Assembly (NCBI GenBank): GCA_964607575.1
Contig: CAZSLS010000005.1
Span: 18,828 to 82,827, forward strand
DNA from: BS750m-G57 sp964607575
GTDB taxonomy: Bacteria; Planctomycetota; Phycisphaerae; SM23-33
DNA length: 64,000 bases
Direction: 5' to 3'
Each line of letters starts with the position of its first letter. The stretch's first letter is position 1. Below, piece by piece: positions 49,909 through 59,589 of the stretch. A program made the translations under genes and the position numbers. The notes below the pieces were generated by a model that ran no database searches, was not told the origin of the DNA, and saw only the letters and a list, made by a program, of their open reading frames with translations.

Positions 49909-52895
49909 CTGTCTTCCTTGATGCTTTGCATTGCCGCCTCGATCATCAGTTTGACCCTTCTCGCCTGGCTGCCCGCGTCGATTGACAGGGCCTTATCCGC
50001 CGCGTTCTGAGCCCGCTGGAGTTCTTCCACGCTCCGGTTGGCCCGCCCGGCGAGGTATCGCATCATAGCCATTTTCGTCCAGGCGTCTGCGGAATCCTTC
50101 TCCAGCAGGCAGACCGAACCGATGGCGGCGATGGCCTTGTCGTAACGCCTGGCCGAACGGTGTATCGACGCGATTGCCTCGTAGGCGCTGGCTTCGTAGG
50201 GGTTGATCCGAACGATCTGTTTGAAGTACTGAAGGGCCTGGTCGTCATCTTCAGCGGCGAGGCAGATATCGGCGATCTGTCGCGCGTATTTGGGGTCTTT
50301 CAGCGTGCGGCGGTGCAGTTCTATGAGGTTGGGCAGAGCTTTTTTCGGTTGGCCCATTTGAACGTACTTGCCCGCCAACTGCTCGTAGGGCCAGGGGTCC
50401 AGGGGCATGCGCTGCTTCAGCAGTTCCAGCGCCGCGATCGCCTTGGGCCAGTTTCGTTTCTTCAGATAGCACTCCGACAGCACTCGGGGCGAGGTTCGAG
50501 ATTTGTGGTTCAGGCTCTCGAGTTTGTCGGCGGTCTTGATTGCCGCATCGTGCTTTTTCTGGCGGAGTTGGCAGAGTGCGAGAACTGCCAGCGCCTTGAC
50601 CTGTTTGGGGTCGAGTTTCAGGGCGGCCTGTGCGGCGGCCTGGGCCTTGGAGTACTTTACGCTGCCTGGCATGGGGCTGGAGTACCACGCGATGGCCACT
50701 TTAGCCTGTGCGTCGGCCTGAGCTTTTTTGTCTCCGGACTTCTTGGCTTTTGCGGCGGCGGCTTTGGCGGTCCGGAGATCCGGCGGCGGGTCGCTGGGAT
50801 ATCCCCACTGGGCGATCTGCTTCTTGGCCCAGGCGGCGAAATCCTTGTCGAACTGTTTTTCGGTGGTCTTGAGTATTTTCGAGAAGACCTCTTTCTGGGT
50901 TAATCCGTCACGGAAGCCCTTTAGCATCGCCAGGATGGTCGGGTACTTTTTCTTCTCGATTATGTACTCCATGATCCACTCGGCTTGCGCGTAAGCCAGC
51001 GACCTGTCGGTCCGGCGCTTCGGTCTGATGAAGCCCCAGTCGAGTTCCTTTACGGGAAACAGCTTGCCCCTCCTCGTTGTGGCTACCAGCAGTCTGACCG
51101 CGGTGTAGTTGCGGCGATCGGGCTGCTCCCAGACCGCGCAAGACTCGGTGAACCAGTGCGGAATGCGATTGTCGGTGGCCGACAGGGTTACGCTGTGGGT
51201 ATATTCGTGCCTCAGTACGGTCGCCCAGTTAAACGTACCGAACTGGGGCGATCGCTTCCTGTTGGGGGCGACCATCACGATAACCTTGCCCGTCGAGGCG
51301 CCTATCGTACCAACCCATCCCTTGCCCGACAGGCGAGTCGAGAACTGGTCGTGCATCGGGAAAAATTCGATCATCGTCTTGCCCGGCGGACGGTGGTCGA
51401 AGTCGTCGCATATCTCCTCGTAAATCTCTTCCATGTATCCTGCGACGAGGTCCAGGAGTACCGCATCGTGGCGTCCGTCAACCTTGATGATGAAATGATC
51501 GGTTTCTTTGACCAGGAACTGCTGGAGTTTTTCGAGTATCTTCAGATAGTTGACGACGTCGGCGCGGAAGTCGTCGAGTTCGTGGGCTTTCTGCAGCGTT
51601 TTGTAGGCCTTGTCCTCCTCGCCGGTCTGCATGTAAAGCAGACCGAGGTTGGTCACCGGTCCTGCCAATTCCGGCGCCAATTCGATCGCCTTGAGATAGT
51701 GTTTTTCGGCCTGTTTGAACTGCCTTCCGGCGGCCAGCCACTGCCCGATCATGTTGGGCATGCCCGAATAGCGATCGTTGATCTTCGCGGCGGTATCGAT
51801 GTATGGCTTTGCGAGGTCTTTCTTCCACCTGCGAATCTGCAGCGCCGCGCCCAGCGACAGTGCCTCGAGGTGGTTGGGATTGGTCTTGAGAACCTTCTTG
51901 ATGAACGGTTCGACCAAGTCGAACTTTCGCCACTGCATCATGCAGACAGCCTTCAGCAGCAGCGCGTCGGCATGGTTGGGGTTGATTTTGAGAGCGGAGT
52001 CGGCCTGCTTGATGCACGTCTCGAATCTCCAGGTAGCCAACGACCCGGCGCCCAACCCGACCATCGCGTCGGCGCAGCGCGGATTCCGTTTCAACGCCAG
52101 TTTGAACTCCGTGACCGCGGTCTTCGCGCGGTGCTTGGACAGGGCGAACATACCGGCGGCCACATGCGCAGGCCAGTACCCCGAGTCCACTTCCTCGTAC
52201 GCTCGACGGATATAGTTGTTGAAGATATTGTCGGCCTGCCCGGAGGCCTTCTGACCGGTGAGGATCACGTATCTGTCGAGGATCAGCCCAACAGCCACAA
52301 GCTGCTCGGCGTTCCGGCGATAGGCATTGTCGGCCACCACCACTGACATCGAATCGTATACCGTTTTGGCCTGTTCTTTCCGACCCAGCGTTTCCAGCAG
52401 GCGCCCGCGAATCAGTATCGCCGGGGCCCAGGTCGGACGAAGCTTGTGCGCCTTTACCGCGTGAACCAGCGCCTCGGGATATTCACCGAGTTGGGCATGA
52501 GCCTCGGCGACAGCGGTCCGCCACTTGTAGTCGCCGCCTGAAGCGTCGGATATGGCGGTGAGCGCTTTTCTTGCTTTTGCGTATTCTCCCTGCGAGCTCA
52601 ATGCCATTGCCTGACCGATGGCCGCGGCAATGCGGGAATTTTTGGCGGTTGCGGCCTTGGCGTAAAGGCGCTCGGCGCCGGCGTAATCGCCCTTGAGGAA
52701 CAGCTTCCTGGCCGCGACGAGCGGATCTTTGGTCTTCTTGCCCGGTTGGGTCGCGGGCTGTGTCGCCGGTTGTGTCGCCGGGGCGGTAGTCGCCCGATCG
52801 GCAGGGCGGGCAGAGAGCCCCTGCGGCATCGATACTATAAGCGCTGCCGTCAGAAGAACTTCCACCGCAACTGAGGTAATTCGGCTCTTGGGCAT
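49905..52895 (-). CDS. TPR-repeat protein with embedded gluzincin peptidase domain
   Basis: A 996-residue secreted protein. A signal peptide (VEVLLTAALIVSMPQGLSA) is followed by a Thr/Pro/Gln-rich linker, then TPR repeats from about 50 to 450. At about 560-590 HEYTHSVTLSATDNRIPHWF TE places an HExxH zinc motif with Glu, as in the peptidase MA family. More TPR repeats follow to the end. Such proteins probably work in the periplasm; the peptidase substrate is unknown. The mazG-like gene overlaps the 3' end by 4 bases. Confidence 0.85.
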   Translation of the reverse strand: MPKSRITSVAVEVLLTAALIVSMPQGLSARPADRATTAPATQPATQPATQPGKKTKDPLVAARKLFLKGDYAGAERLYAKAATAKNSRIAAAIGQAMALSSQGEYAKARKALTAISDASGGDYKWRTAVAEAHAQLGEYPEALVHAVKAHKLRPTWAPAILIRGRLLETLGRKEQAKTVYDSMSVVVADNAYRRNAEQLVAVGLILDRYVILTGQKASGQADNIFNNYIRRAYEEVDSGYWPAHVAAGMFALSKHRAKTAVTEFKLALKRNPRCADAMVGLGAGSLATWRFETCIKQADSALKINPNHADALLLKAVCMMQWRKFDLVEPFIKKVLKTNPNHLEALSLGAALQIRRWKKDLAKPYIDTAAKINDRYSGMPNMIGQWLAAGRQFKQAEKHYLKAIELAPELAGPVTNLGLLYMQTGEEDKAYKTLQKAHELDDFRADVVNYLKILEKLQQFLVKETDHFIIKVDGRHDAVLLDLVAGYMEEIYEEICDDFDHRPPGKTMIEFFPMHDQFSTRLSGKGWVGTIGASTGKVIVMVAPNRKRSPQFGTFNWATVLRHEYTHSVTLSATDNRIPHWFTESCAVWEQPDRRNYTAVRLLVATTRRGKLFPVKELDWGFIRPKRRTDRSLAYAQAEWIMEYIIEKKKYPTILAMLKGFRDGLTQKEVFSKILKTTEKQFDKDFAAWAKKQIAQWGYPSDPPPDLRTAKAAAAKAKKSGDKKAQADAQAKVAIAWYSSPMPGSVKYSKAQAAAQAALKLDPKQVKALAVLALCQLRQKKHDAAIKTADKLESLNHKSRTSPRVLSECYLKKRNWPKAIAALELLKQRMPLDPWPYEQLAGKYVQMGQPKKALPNLIELHRRTLKDPKYARQIADICLAAEDDDQALQYFKQIVRINPYEASAYEAIASIHRSARRYDKAIAAIGSVCLLEKDSADAWTKMAMMRYLAGRANRSVEELQRAQNAADKALSIDAGSQARRVKLMIEAAMQSIKEDS

Positions 52896-53117
52896 CTGAT
52901 CCTCGTATTCGCTTTTGGTTACTGTTCCCGGTCTCGGCGCCCCTGGGTTTTCCGAAGCCCGGGAGGTATTGATTTAGACGCAGGAAACCACTGAATGTTC
53001 CAGGCCGCCGCCGCCATGTCGGTCCGCACCGGCCTCGGGTCCATTACACCATTATACCTTCACAGACCACTTGTAGTAACGAGCAAATTACCTTTGCGAT
53101 TGCATAAAGCGCACAGA
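52896..53117. other. Intergenic between TPR gene and ferredoxin hairpin
   Basis: No gene or RNA was found here. It should carry the leftward promoter for the TPR-mazG-waaA-proB group; I cannot point to a clear -35/-10 pair. Confidence 0.35.
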
Positions 53118-53151
53118 GCGGGCCGCCACGTTGAAGTTTCGGGCGGCCCGC
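53118..53151 (-). terminator. Hairpin terminator of the ferredoxin gene
   Basis: A perfect 10-bp stem (GCGGGCCGCC with GGCGGCCCGC) and a 14-base loop lie 22 bases after the ferredoxin stop. There is only a weak T run (CTTT), so Rho independence is uncertain. Confidence 0.6.
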
Positions 53152-53173
53152 AGGATGGTTAAAGTACTCGGTA

Positions 53174-53347
53174 TTACGGCGCTTCGCTGATCGCCTCGAC
53201 AGGGCAGGCGTCAACGCAGCTCGCACAATCGATACACAGGTCAGGATCTATCGTGTACTTGGGGTCCCCTTCCTTGATCGCTTCCGCGGGGCAGGAATCC
53301 ATGCACGAACCGCATACCGTGCATTCATCAGAAATCACGTAAGTCAT
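53174..53347 (-). CDS. 2[4Fe-4S] ferredoxin
   Basis: A 57-residue protein (MTYVISDECTVCGSCMDSCP to EAISEAP). Two cluster-binding sets are complete: CTVCGSC followed by CP at CMDSCP, and CIDCASC followed by CVDACP, each Cx2Cx2CxxxCP. It is a clostridial-type low-potential carrier, cytoplasmic. AGGAG lies 6 bases before the ATG. It fits with radical or glycyl-radical metabolism but its partner is not shown here. Confidence 0.92.
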   Translation of the reverse strand: MTYVISDECTVCGSCMDSCPAEAIKEGDPKYTIDPDLCIDCASCVDACPVEAISEAP

Positions 53348-53565
53348 ACTTTGCTCCTATTTGTCCTTTGGTTTGTCTTTCCCCCGCCTGGCGGCGGGGA
53401 TATTCACTCTCACGTGTCATAATATCGCCCATACCTGTGGGAATTCAAGAGGCTTTTCAGCAATTCTCGCCGACCCGTCCGATAAAGTCCCGGCGCACTG
53501 TCGAAATATATCGATAATGATTCGAGCTTTGCACCAAACCGCTCCATACGTTAGCATTGCCGCGT

Positions 53566-54321
53566 ATGACCGGAAGAGTTAAAGGCATCCTGTTCGATCT
53601 CGGCGACACGCTTATCGATTTCGCGCACGTCAGTATGACTGCGATGTTCCGCCAGGGCGCACGCGGGGGATATGAGTATCTACAGGAACTCGGTAAGTCC
53701 GTTCCGGGGTTTCGCAAGTTTCACTACCGCCAATTGTGGGCGATTCGCTGGAATTACATAAAGGCACGCGTGACCGGGAGGGAGTTCAACTCTCTGGACG
53801 TCATGAGGCATTTCGCCCGGAAATGGGGATACGAACTCAGCGAGCCCGAGTATCTTGAACTCGCCTGGCGATTCTACAAACCACTAAGCAAAGCCGCCAC
53901 CATTGTGCCCGGAGCACCGGAAACTCTGGCGACGCTGGCGGAGAAGGGCTTGAAGCTGGCGGTAGTCAGTAACACGTTCCTGCCCGGTAGCGTCCTGGAC
54001 CGCCATCTCGAGATCGTTTCTCTGAGCGATCTGATCGAAACCCGCATCTATTCCAGCGAAGTGGGATACCGCAAACCAAGCCCGAAGATATTCCAACTCG
54101 CTCTGGAACAATCCGGACTGCACGCCTGCGATGCACTGTTCGTCGGTGACTCACCCAAAGCCGACATATTCGGCGCACGCCGCGCGGGAATGGTCACAGT
54201 GCTTAGAGATCGCTCAAAGAAGCGAAGCAAGAAGATGCGTACCGCGCCCGATCATCGGATCGCGGATATGACAGAATTGCTGCAAATTGTCGCTCAGTAC
54301 GAAGGACCTGAAGGGGAGTAA
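53566..54321 (+). CDS. HAD-superfamily hydrolase
   Basis: A 251-residue HAD subfamily IA protein. Motif I is ILFDLGDTLID (Asp nucleophile, DxGDT), motif II VVSNT, motif III Lys near GYRKPSPKIF, and motif IV VGDSPKADIFGA. A helical cap lies between motifs I and II. It should be a small-molecule phosphatase; the substrate is unknown. The ATG at 53566 is taken; the TTG nine bases earlier is possible and neither has a clear ribosome site. Confidence 0.88.
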   Translation: MTGRVKGILFDLGDTLIDFAHVSMTAMFRQGARGGYEYLQELGKSVPGFRKFHYRQLWAIRWNYIKARVTGREFNSLDVMRHFARKWGYELSEPEYLELAWRFYKPLSKAATIVPGAPETLATLAEKGLKLAVVSNTFLPGSVLDRHLEIVSLSDLIETRIYSSEVGYRKPSPKIFQLALEQSGLHACDALFVGDSPKADIFGARRAGMVTVLRDRSKKRSKKMRTAPDHRIADMTELLQIVAQYEGPEGE

Positions 54322-54370
54322 TGCTGACGGCTGCGACCGAGCAAAAGCCCGGTCACCGGAAGCGGACCCT

Positions 54371-54469
54371 CTAAAGCGTCACCCATACCACCGTGATCAT
54401 CGCAACTGCAATCGCCGCAAATACAAGCACTTCTGTAACGTCTGCCACAACTGAAAAAATTCGTTCCAT
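54371..54469 (-). CDS. Candidate 32-residue single-span membrane peptide
   Basis: A short frame on the minus strand begins MERIFSVVADVTEVLVF and ends in VTL. After a 10-residue head it is nearly all hydrophobic, enough for one transmembrane helix. GGAAG lies 7 bases before the ATG. No homology can be judged. It lies in a 286-base gap that is otherwise empty. Confidence 0.35.
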   Translation of the reverse strand: MERIFSVVADVTEVLVFAAIAVAMITVVWVTL

Positions 54470-54607
54470 ATCAGTACTTCCAATACCCAGCCGGATTCCT
54501 TTCCGAGTACTAATATATCGGAAACACGCACCGAAATACTTCAGTTAATCGCCCAGCCCCCACACAAACACTGAAACTAACAAGATAACTTGCCCGCTGC
54601 CAATACT

Positions 54608-55489
54608 TTAGAAGAGTACAGATGCCAGATCGAGCGCAAAGGCTTTCGCTGCCTGCGCGACAGCCTGGCGCCAGTCGATGTCGGGGTTCTTGTCGAAAGC
54701 GTAGATAACCGACCGGCTGGCGTTTACGATCGCGCCGGTCCCGTCGGGTTTGAAGGATGCGGCGCAATCGGCGGCGGTGGCGCCCTGGGCGCCGTATCCG
54801 GGTACGAGGAATATCTGCTCGGGCATCATTAATCGCAGTTCACCGGCTTCCTGGGGATATGTGGCGCCTACTACGGCGCCTACGCGACTATAACCGCTGG
54901 CGCCTATGAGGTTCTGCCCGTGTCCGAGGGACGCGACTTGCTCGGCCATGTGTTCGTATAACTTCTTACCGGATGCGTTCGCGAAATCCTGCACCGTCGC
55001 GCCTGATGGATTGGATGTACGGACGAGTACGAATATACCCTTGCCGCCGGCGTTTCCTTCCTCGATGAACGGTTCGAGCCCGTCGGAGCCGAGGTACCCG
55101 TTAACGGTTACCGCGTCGGGGCATTTCTCTCCGCTTACGTGGGCCCGTGCGTAGGCTTGTGCTGTCGAGCCAATATCGCTGCGTTTGATGTCGCCGATTA
55201 CCATCAGCCCGGCCTGGTGGGCGAGTTCGACCATGTCGAAATAAAGCTCAACTCCCGGTCCGTGGTAGATCTCGAAGTATGCGATCTGCGGTTTTACCGC
55301 GGGCACGATCGGAGCCACCGCCTGTAAAACTTCCGTGCAGAACTCGCGGATGGCGCCCACGCGATCGTCGCCATGCGCCTCGCGGATAGACGCGGGCAGG
55401 CGGTCGTAGGATGGGTCAAGCCCCACGCATACCGGAGCGTGTTTGCGTATTATTGCTGCTGTCAGGTCGTCTCCAAAATGTCCGCTCAT
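54608..55489 (-). CDS. pyrF: Orotidine 5'-phosphate decarboxylase (type 2)
   Basis: A 293-residue TIM-barrel enzyme for the last step of UMP synthesis. CVGLDPSYDRLP, VKPQIAYFEIYHG and DIKRSDIGSTAQAYA are the type 2 motifs; the DIKRSDIG segment has the catalytic Lys and Asp. The start at 55489 (MSGHFGDD) is the most family-like; ATG codons at 55504 and 55567 are in frame but no ribosome site is clear. Other pyr genes are not adjacent. Confidence 0.92.
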   Translation of the reverse strand: MSGHFGDDLTAAIIRKHAPVCVGLDPSYDRLPASIREAHGDDRVGAIREFCTEVLQAVAPIVPAVKPQIAYFEIYHGPGVELYFDMVELAHQAGLMVIGDIKRSDIGSTAQAYARAHVSGEKCPDAVTVNGYLGSDGLEPFIEEGNAGGKGIFVLVRTSNPSGATVQDFANASGKKLYEHMAEQVASLGHGQNLIGASGYSRVGAVVGATYPQEAGELRLMMPEQIFLVPGYGAQGATAADCAASFKPDGTGAIVNASRSVIYAFDKNPDIDWRQAVAQAAKAFALDLASVLF

Positions 55490-55878
55490 GTGTACGTTAT
55501 ACATAACGGGTTGGCAATTGGCAAACAGCAACAACGGCCTCTTAGCCACGGATGAACACGGATACACACAGATGGCACGGATTTTGAAAAGGCAACGACA
55601 AAGTGGCTTAGGAGTGTCAGGCCGTTATATCTTTGGCCGTTGCCGCTGTCGTTCACTTGGGTATTGGGAATTCCTTGTTGTTGTTGGGTATTGATCCGTC
55701 GCCCTTGAGCCTTTGAGCCTCTGAGCCTCTGTGTTGAAATCCAAACCGCCCGATACCCGACAATGTCAGATCCGATTGCCCCCCAAAGATATCCTTGCAC
55801 CATCTGATTGACAGGGTATCATGAGCCCTCACATTGTGTGAAATAGTAGGCGGTTAATCCAGCGTAGGGAGACAGATC
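55490..55878. other. Intergenic with short direct repeats
   Basis: This 389-base gap holds decamer-like repeats at 55547-55583 (CACGGATGAA, CACGGATACA, CACAGATGG, CACGG) and three copies of TGAGCCTC-like units at 55705-55733. A TTGACA occurs near 55809, upstream of the VHL-like lipoprotein, but no good -10 is at the right distance. No gene is seen. Confidence 0.5.
55547..55583. repeat. Imperfect CACGGAT repeat cluster
   Basis: Four near-copies of a 9-10 base unit (CACGGATGAA, CACGGATACA, CACAGATGG, CACGGATTTT). Similar CCACGGAT-type strings appear as intergenic repeats in many large bacterial genomes; this may be a remnant of such an element. Confidence 0.55.
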
Positions 55879-56274
55879 ATGTTCAGGATTGTGGTAGCTT
55901 TAACTCTTTTGGTGTCCCTGTCGATCGTGATGGTGGGCTGTGTAGACGGTGGTAAAGCGGGCAACGGCTCTTCCGTAAAGGCGGCGGATAATACGATACC
56001 TCGCATCGACCCGAAGAAGGAAAAGGACCTGGTGTCGCCGGATACTGATGTGGCGGTTACGATCACGGTCAAGAATCAGACCAAGTCGCCGGTTTCCATG
56101 CACTGGCTCAACGAGACCGCCGGTGACCGCGTTCACTACCACGACATCAAGGCGGGCGCAGAGATTCTCCAGGAAACCTTCCAGGGTCATTACTGGATCA
56201 TTCTGGACAAAGGCGGAAAGGCGCTTGGCATTTACGAAACACCCGCCAAAGACGCCATTCTGCTGATAAAGTAG
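55879..56274 (+). CDS. Lipoprotein with VHL-beta-like domain
   Basis: A 131-residue protein. A signal peptide with lipobox (SIVMVGC) anchors it. Residues about 60-120 read VKNQTKSPVSMHWLNETAG, IKAGAEILQETFQGHYWII and LGIYETP. This follows the order of the pVHL beta domain (NRSPRVV-VWLNFDG-YPTLPPGT-TYRGHLWLF). GGGAG lies 7 bases before the ATG. The function is unknown; in eukaryotes the fold binds hydroxyproline, but here no such link is shown. Confidence 0.72.
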   Translation: MFRIVVALTLLVSLSIVMVGCVDGGKAGNGSSVKAADNTIPRIDPKKEKDLVSPDTDVAVTITVKNQTKSPVSMHWLNETAGDRVHYHDIKAGAEILQETFQGHYWIILDKGGKALGIYETPAKDAILLIK

Positions 56275-56315
56275 TAGATCCCGGACGTTCTGACAAACTT
56301 GCTTCTCCGGCCGTC

Positions 56316-56648
56316 TCAAGGTGAGTCAGTTGGTTTTGGCTTGGTGGTCGGCTGGTCTGGTTGCAGCCTGGTGGCGGGCCTTTGCTTTCTTGTAGGCAAG
56401 GCCTGCCATGTGGCTGCGTAGAACAGATATGCGTCATCGTACAGGAAGCATGTCACGTAGTTGCCTGAGGGGTTGATCCTTCCGCCGAGAGTGAGTTTGG
56501 CTCGCGCTTTTGGTTCGATTTCTATGAACTCCCAGACGAGCTTCTTGAAGGCGGTGGTCTGTCCAGCCAGTTGGGCCGAGCGGCGCATGTCGCCGGCGGA
56601 CGACGAGGCGGCCGGACCAATCCCCGAAGCCGTCATGCCAATGCCCAT
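56316..56648 (-). CDS. Possible small membrane protein of unknown function
   Basis: A 110-residue frame. Before the ATG the frame remains open and reads LAGTWGYLGPIIMGIGMTASG, a likely membrane helix, so the real start may be upstream at a non-ATG codon. The C-terminus is Pro/Thr/Arg-rich. I recognise no family. It is divergent to the GH2 gene and there is no clear ribosome site. Confidence 0.4.
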   Translation of the reverse strand: MGIGMTASGIGPAASSSAGDMRRSAQLAGQTTAFKKLVWEFIEIEPKARAKLTLGGRINPSGNYVTCFLYDDAYLFYAATWQALPTRKQRPATRLQPDQPTTKPKPTDSP

Positions 56649-56885
56649 GATGATCGGTCCGAGGTATCCCCAAGTTCCAGCTAGTCCCAGGAAGGAGCGG
56701 TGCAGCTCATCGCTCGATCACCGCTACTGTTATTATTGTCTTCCCGATCGACCATGGCAAATCCAAACCTGCGATTCGGTTTGCTCAACGCACCGTATCG
56801 GATACAATCACTGCAAATGTCCCGCGGGCCCGATGTTATCCGATGTGCATCGGGACAGACGTCGGAACGCCGGACAGAGGCGATC

Positions 56886-59513
56886 ATGAACAGAACAATA
56901 ACATGCGCTTGTGTGCTGCTGGCCGCGGCGACGGTTGCTTCGGGCCGGTGGAAGCCCGTCGGCGGTAAGCTGATGACGCGATGGGCCAGGGACGTTTCGC
57001 CCAAGACAGTACACAGCGAGTATCCGCGTCCGCAAATGGCGCGCAAGGATTGGCGGGGGCTTAACGGGTTGTGGGACTACGCGATTCGCCCGGGCGATAT
57101 GGCCAGGCCGGCGAAGTTCGACGGGAAGATACTCGTGCCCTTTGCAGTCGAGTCGGCGTTGAGCGGTGTGGGCAAACGCGTGGGGGCGGGCAGGCGGTTG
57201 TGGTATCGGCGGACGTTTACCGTACCGCCCGGTTGGGCCAAACGACGTGTGCTGCTGCACTTCGGGGCCGTTGACTGGCACGCCCAAGTGCGGGTAAACG
57301 GTAAAGAAGTCGGCGAGCACAAAGGTGGTTACGACCCGTTCTCGTTCGACATCACAGACCAGCTCAAGCCGACCGGAGAGCAGGAACTCGTGGTCGCTGT
57401 TTCCGATCCGACCGACGCGGGAACCCAGCCGCGGGGAAAGCAGGTCGCCCAGCCGCGAGGCATCTGGTACACGCCGGTGACGGGTATCTGGCAGACGGTG
57501 TGGCTCGAACCGGTCAACACCGTGCATATCCGGTCGCTGCAGATCACGCCCGACGTCGACAAGAACGGCGTGCGAATCCGCGCCGCAGTCGCCGGGGCCG
57601 ACAAGGGCTATCGCGTTTCCGTTGCGTTCAAGCATGCCGGAAAACGGTACAACAGCGTCATCGAACAGAACAAGGAGCACTTCCTTCGCATCAAGGACAA
57701 GATGCGATTATGGTCGCCCGGCGATCCGTATCTTTACGATCTTTCGGTTTCGCTGCTGAACGGGGAGGGTAGCCCCGTCGACGCCGTCGAGAGCTACTTC
57801 GGCATGCGGAAGATAGCCCTGGGTACCGACCCTAACGGTATTACGCGGATCATGTTCAACAACAAGCCGCTGTTCCAGTACGGTCCGCTGGACCAGGGCT
57901 GGTGGCCCGACGGACTGTACACCGCCCCGACTGACGCGGCGCTGAGGTACGACCTTGAGATCACTAAAAAACTCGGCTTCAACATGGTCCGCAAGCATGT
58001 GAAGGTCGAACCCGCCCGGTGGTATCATCATTGCGACCGGCTCGGCCTGCTGGTCTGGCAGGACATGCCCAGCGGCGACAAGCACGCTCCCTGGCCTCGC
58101 GACGGGCAGGAAATCTCGCGGACCGCCGCGTCGAGCGAGCAGTTCGCACGCGAGCTGAGGTCGATGATCGAGACGCACCGCAACTACCCCTCCATCGTCG
58201 TCTGGGTTCCGTTCAACGAGGCTTGGGGCCAGTTCCAGACTATCCGCCGGGCCCGCGAGGTCAAGCGTCTGGATCCCGAACGCCTGGTGATTGCGGCCAG
58301 CGGGGGTAACGATTTCGCCGCCGGCGACATCCGCGACATTCACGTGTATCCGGGCCCAGAGGCCCCGCCGGCGGTTCTGCGGCGAGCGGCCGTGCTGGGA
58401 GAGTTCGGCGGACTCGGCCTGCCGATAAGAGGACACCTCTGGCAAGAGAAGAAGAACTGGGGCTATCGCAGCTTCAAAACCACCGGGGAACTGGCCCGGG
58501 CCTACGAGGGCCTCATGACCAGGCTTCGCCCGCTGATCGACTCGCGCTTGTCCGCGGCGGTTTACACCCAGACCACCGACGTGGAAATCGAGATCAACGG
58601 GCTGATGACCTACGACCGGTCCGTGGTGAAATTCGAGGCCGACCGGATGGTAGCGGCCCACCGCAAACTTTACGCTCCGCTGCGGCGTCAGACGCCGGCG
58701 GAGATGACAGGCCTGCACACGGTGGCCTACTGGCGGTTCGAGGACGGACGGAACGGGGCCTTCGTACCGCATGACCGCAAGGTCAAGGGCGGCCTGGCCG
58801 CACGCGACGTTTCCGGCCACAAGAACCACTTGTACGCGTTCAAACGCGGTACGGCGGGGCGAATCGCCTCGTACGGGGCGCGGCGGACCGTGCCCCTGAC
58901 CGGGCAGGCCAACGCCAGGTACCTCGACGATACCGCCGCGCCGGTCGACGCCGGTTCGCGCGACTTGTACACAAACCCGGGGCGTTCACGTACGCATATG
59001 AACGCCCTGAACGGTTTCCAGTTTGCCCAGTGGACCGTCGAGGCCTCGTTCCAACTGGTCTCGCTGGGACGCACCCACGGGCTGCTGGGCAAGGATGGCA
59101 AGCCGACGCCCGGGCCCCACGCGCCTCTGCAACTGAAGGTTCGCCGCGACGACGGTCGCATCCAGATCGAGGCCCTCGACGTCGCCGGTAAACGGCGCGA
59201 CGTCCGCAGCACGTTCAAGGCAGTGGTCGACAAATGGTATCACGTTGCGGCGGTCAGCGACGGTAAGATGCTGAGACTCCACGTCGACAGTGGTGACGGT
59301 AAGGGCTACGTCCTCCAGGGGCGCACCGAATTTGCCGGCGCCCTGGTCAACAGCTACGGTACGTGGACTGTCGGGCGGGGGTTCTTCGGCGGCAAGATGA
59401 CCGACGACGCCCGCGCAAAGATAGACGAAATCCGCATCAGCGCCGCGGCGCTGCGGCCCGAACGGTTCCTGCAGGCTCCAGCTACGCCGGCAGGGAAGGC
59501 AAAAGCAAACTGA
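56886..59513 (+). CDS. Secreted glycoside hydrolase family 2 with LamG-like tail
   Basis: An 875-residue protein with a signal peptide (RTITCACVLLAAATVASG). It shows the GH2 order: sugar-binding domain (YRRTFTVPPGW), Ig-like domain, and TIM barrel. The acid/base Glu is about 445 (WVPFNEAWGQF) and the nucleophile about 506 (LGEFGGLGLP). From about 680 to the end is a concanavalin-like LamG domain (HVAAVSDGKMLRLHVDSGDG, WTVGRGFFGGKM). GAGG lies 5 bases before the ATG at 56886. A beta-galactosidase, mannosidase or glucuronidase type is possible; the sugar is not clear. Confidence 0.9.
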   Translation: MNRTITCACVLLAAATVASGRWKPVGGKLMTRWARDVSPKTVHSEYPRPQMARKDWRGLNGLWDYAIRPGDMARPAKFDGKILVPFAVESALSGVGKRVGAGRRLWYRRTFTVPPGWAKRRVLLHFGAVDWHAQVRVNGKEVGEHKGGYDPFSFDITDQLKPTGEQELVVAVSDPTDAGTQPRGKQVAQPRGIWYTPVTGIWQTVWLEPVNTVHIRSLQITPDVDKNGVRIRAAVAGADKGYRVSVAFKHAGKRYNSVIEQNKEHFLRIKDKMRLWSPGDPYLYDLSVSLLNGEGSPVDAVESYFGMRKIALGTDPNGITRIMFNNKPLFQYGPLDQGWWPDGLYTAPTDAALRYDLEITKKLGFNMVRKHVKVEPARWYHHCDRLGLLVWQDMPSGDKHAPWPRDGQEISRTAASSEQFARELRSMIETHRNYPSIVVWVPFNEAWGQFQTIRRAREVKRLDPERLVIAASGGNDFAAGDIRDIHVYPGPEAPPAVLRRAAVLGEFGGLGLPIRGHLWQEKKNWGYRSFKTTGELARAYEGLMTRLRPLIDSRLSAAVYTQTTDVEIEINGLMTYDRSVVKFEADRMVAAHRKLYAPLRRQTPAEMTGLHTVAYWRFEDGRNGAFVPHDRKVKGGLAARDVSGHKNHLYAFKRGTAGRIASYGARRTVPLTGQANARYLDDTAAPVDAGSRDLYTNPGRSRTHMNALNGFQFAQWTVEASFQLVSLGRTHGLLGKDGKPTPGPHAPLQLKVRRDDGRIQIEALDVAGKRRDVRSTFKAVVDKWYHVAAVSDGKMLRLHVDSGDGKGYVLQGRTEFAGALVNSYGTWTVGRGFFGGKMTDDARAKIDEIRISAAALRPERFLQAPATPAGKAKAN

Positions 59514-59589
59514 TCTCGCCGCGAGATACAGTCGCCGAAGACAGCATAGAAAACCATATGAAGCGATTTGCCCATCGAGGAGAACGTAC

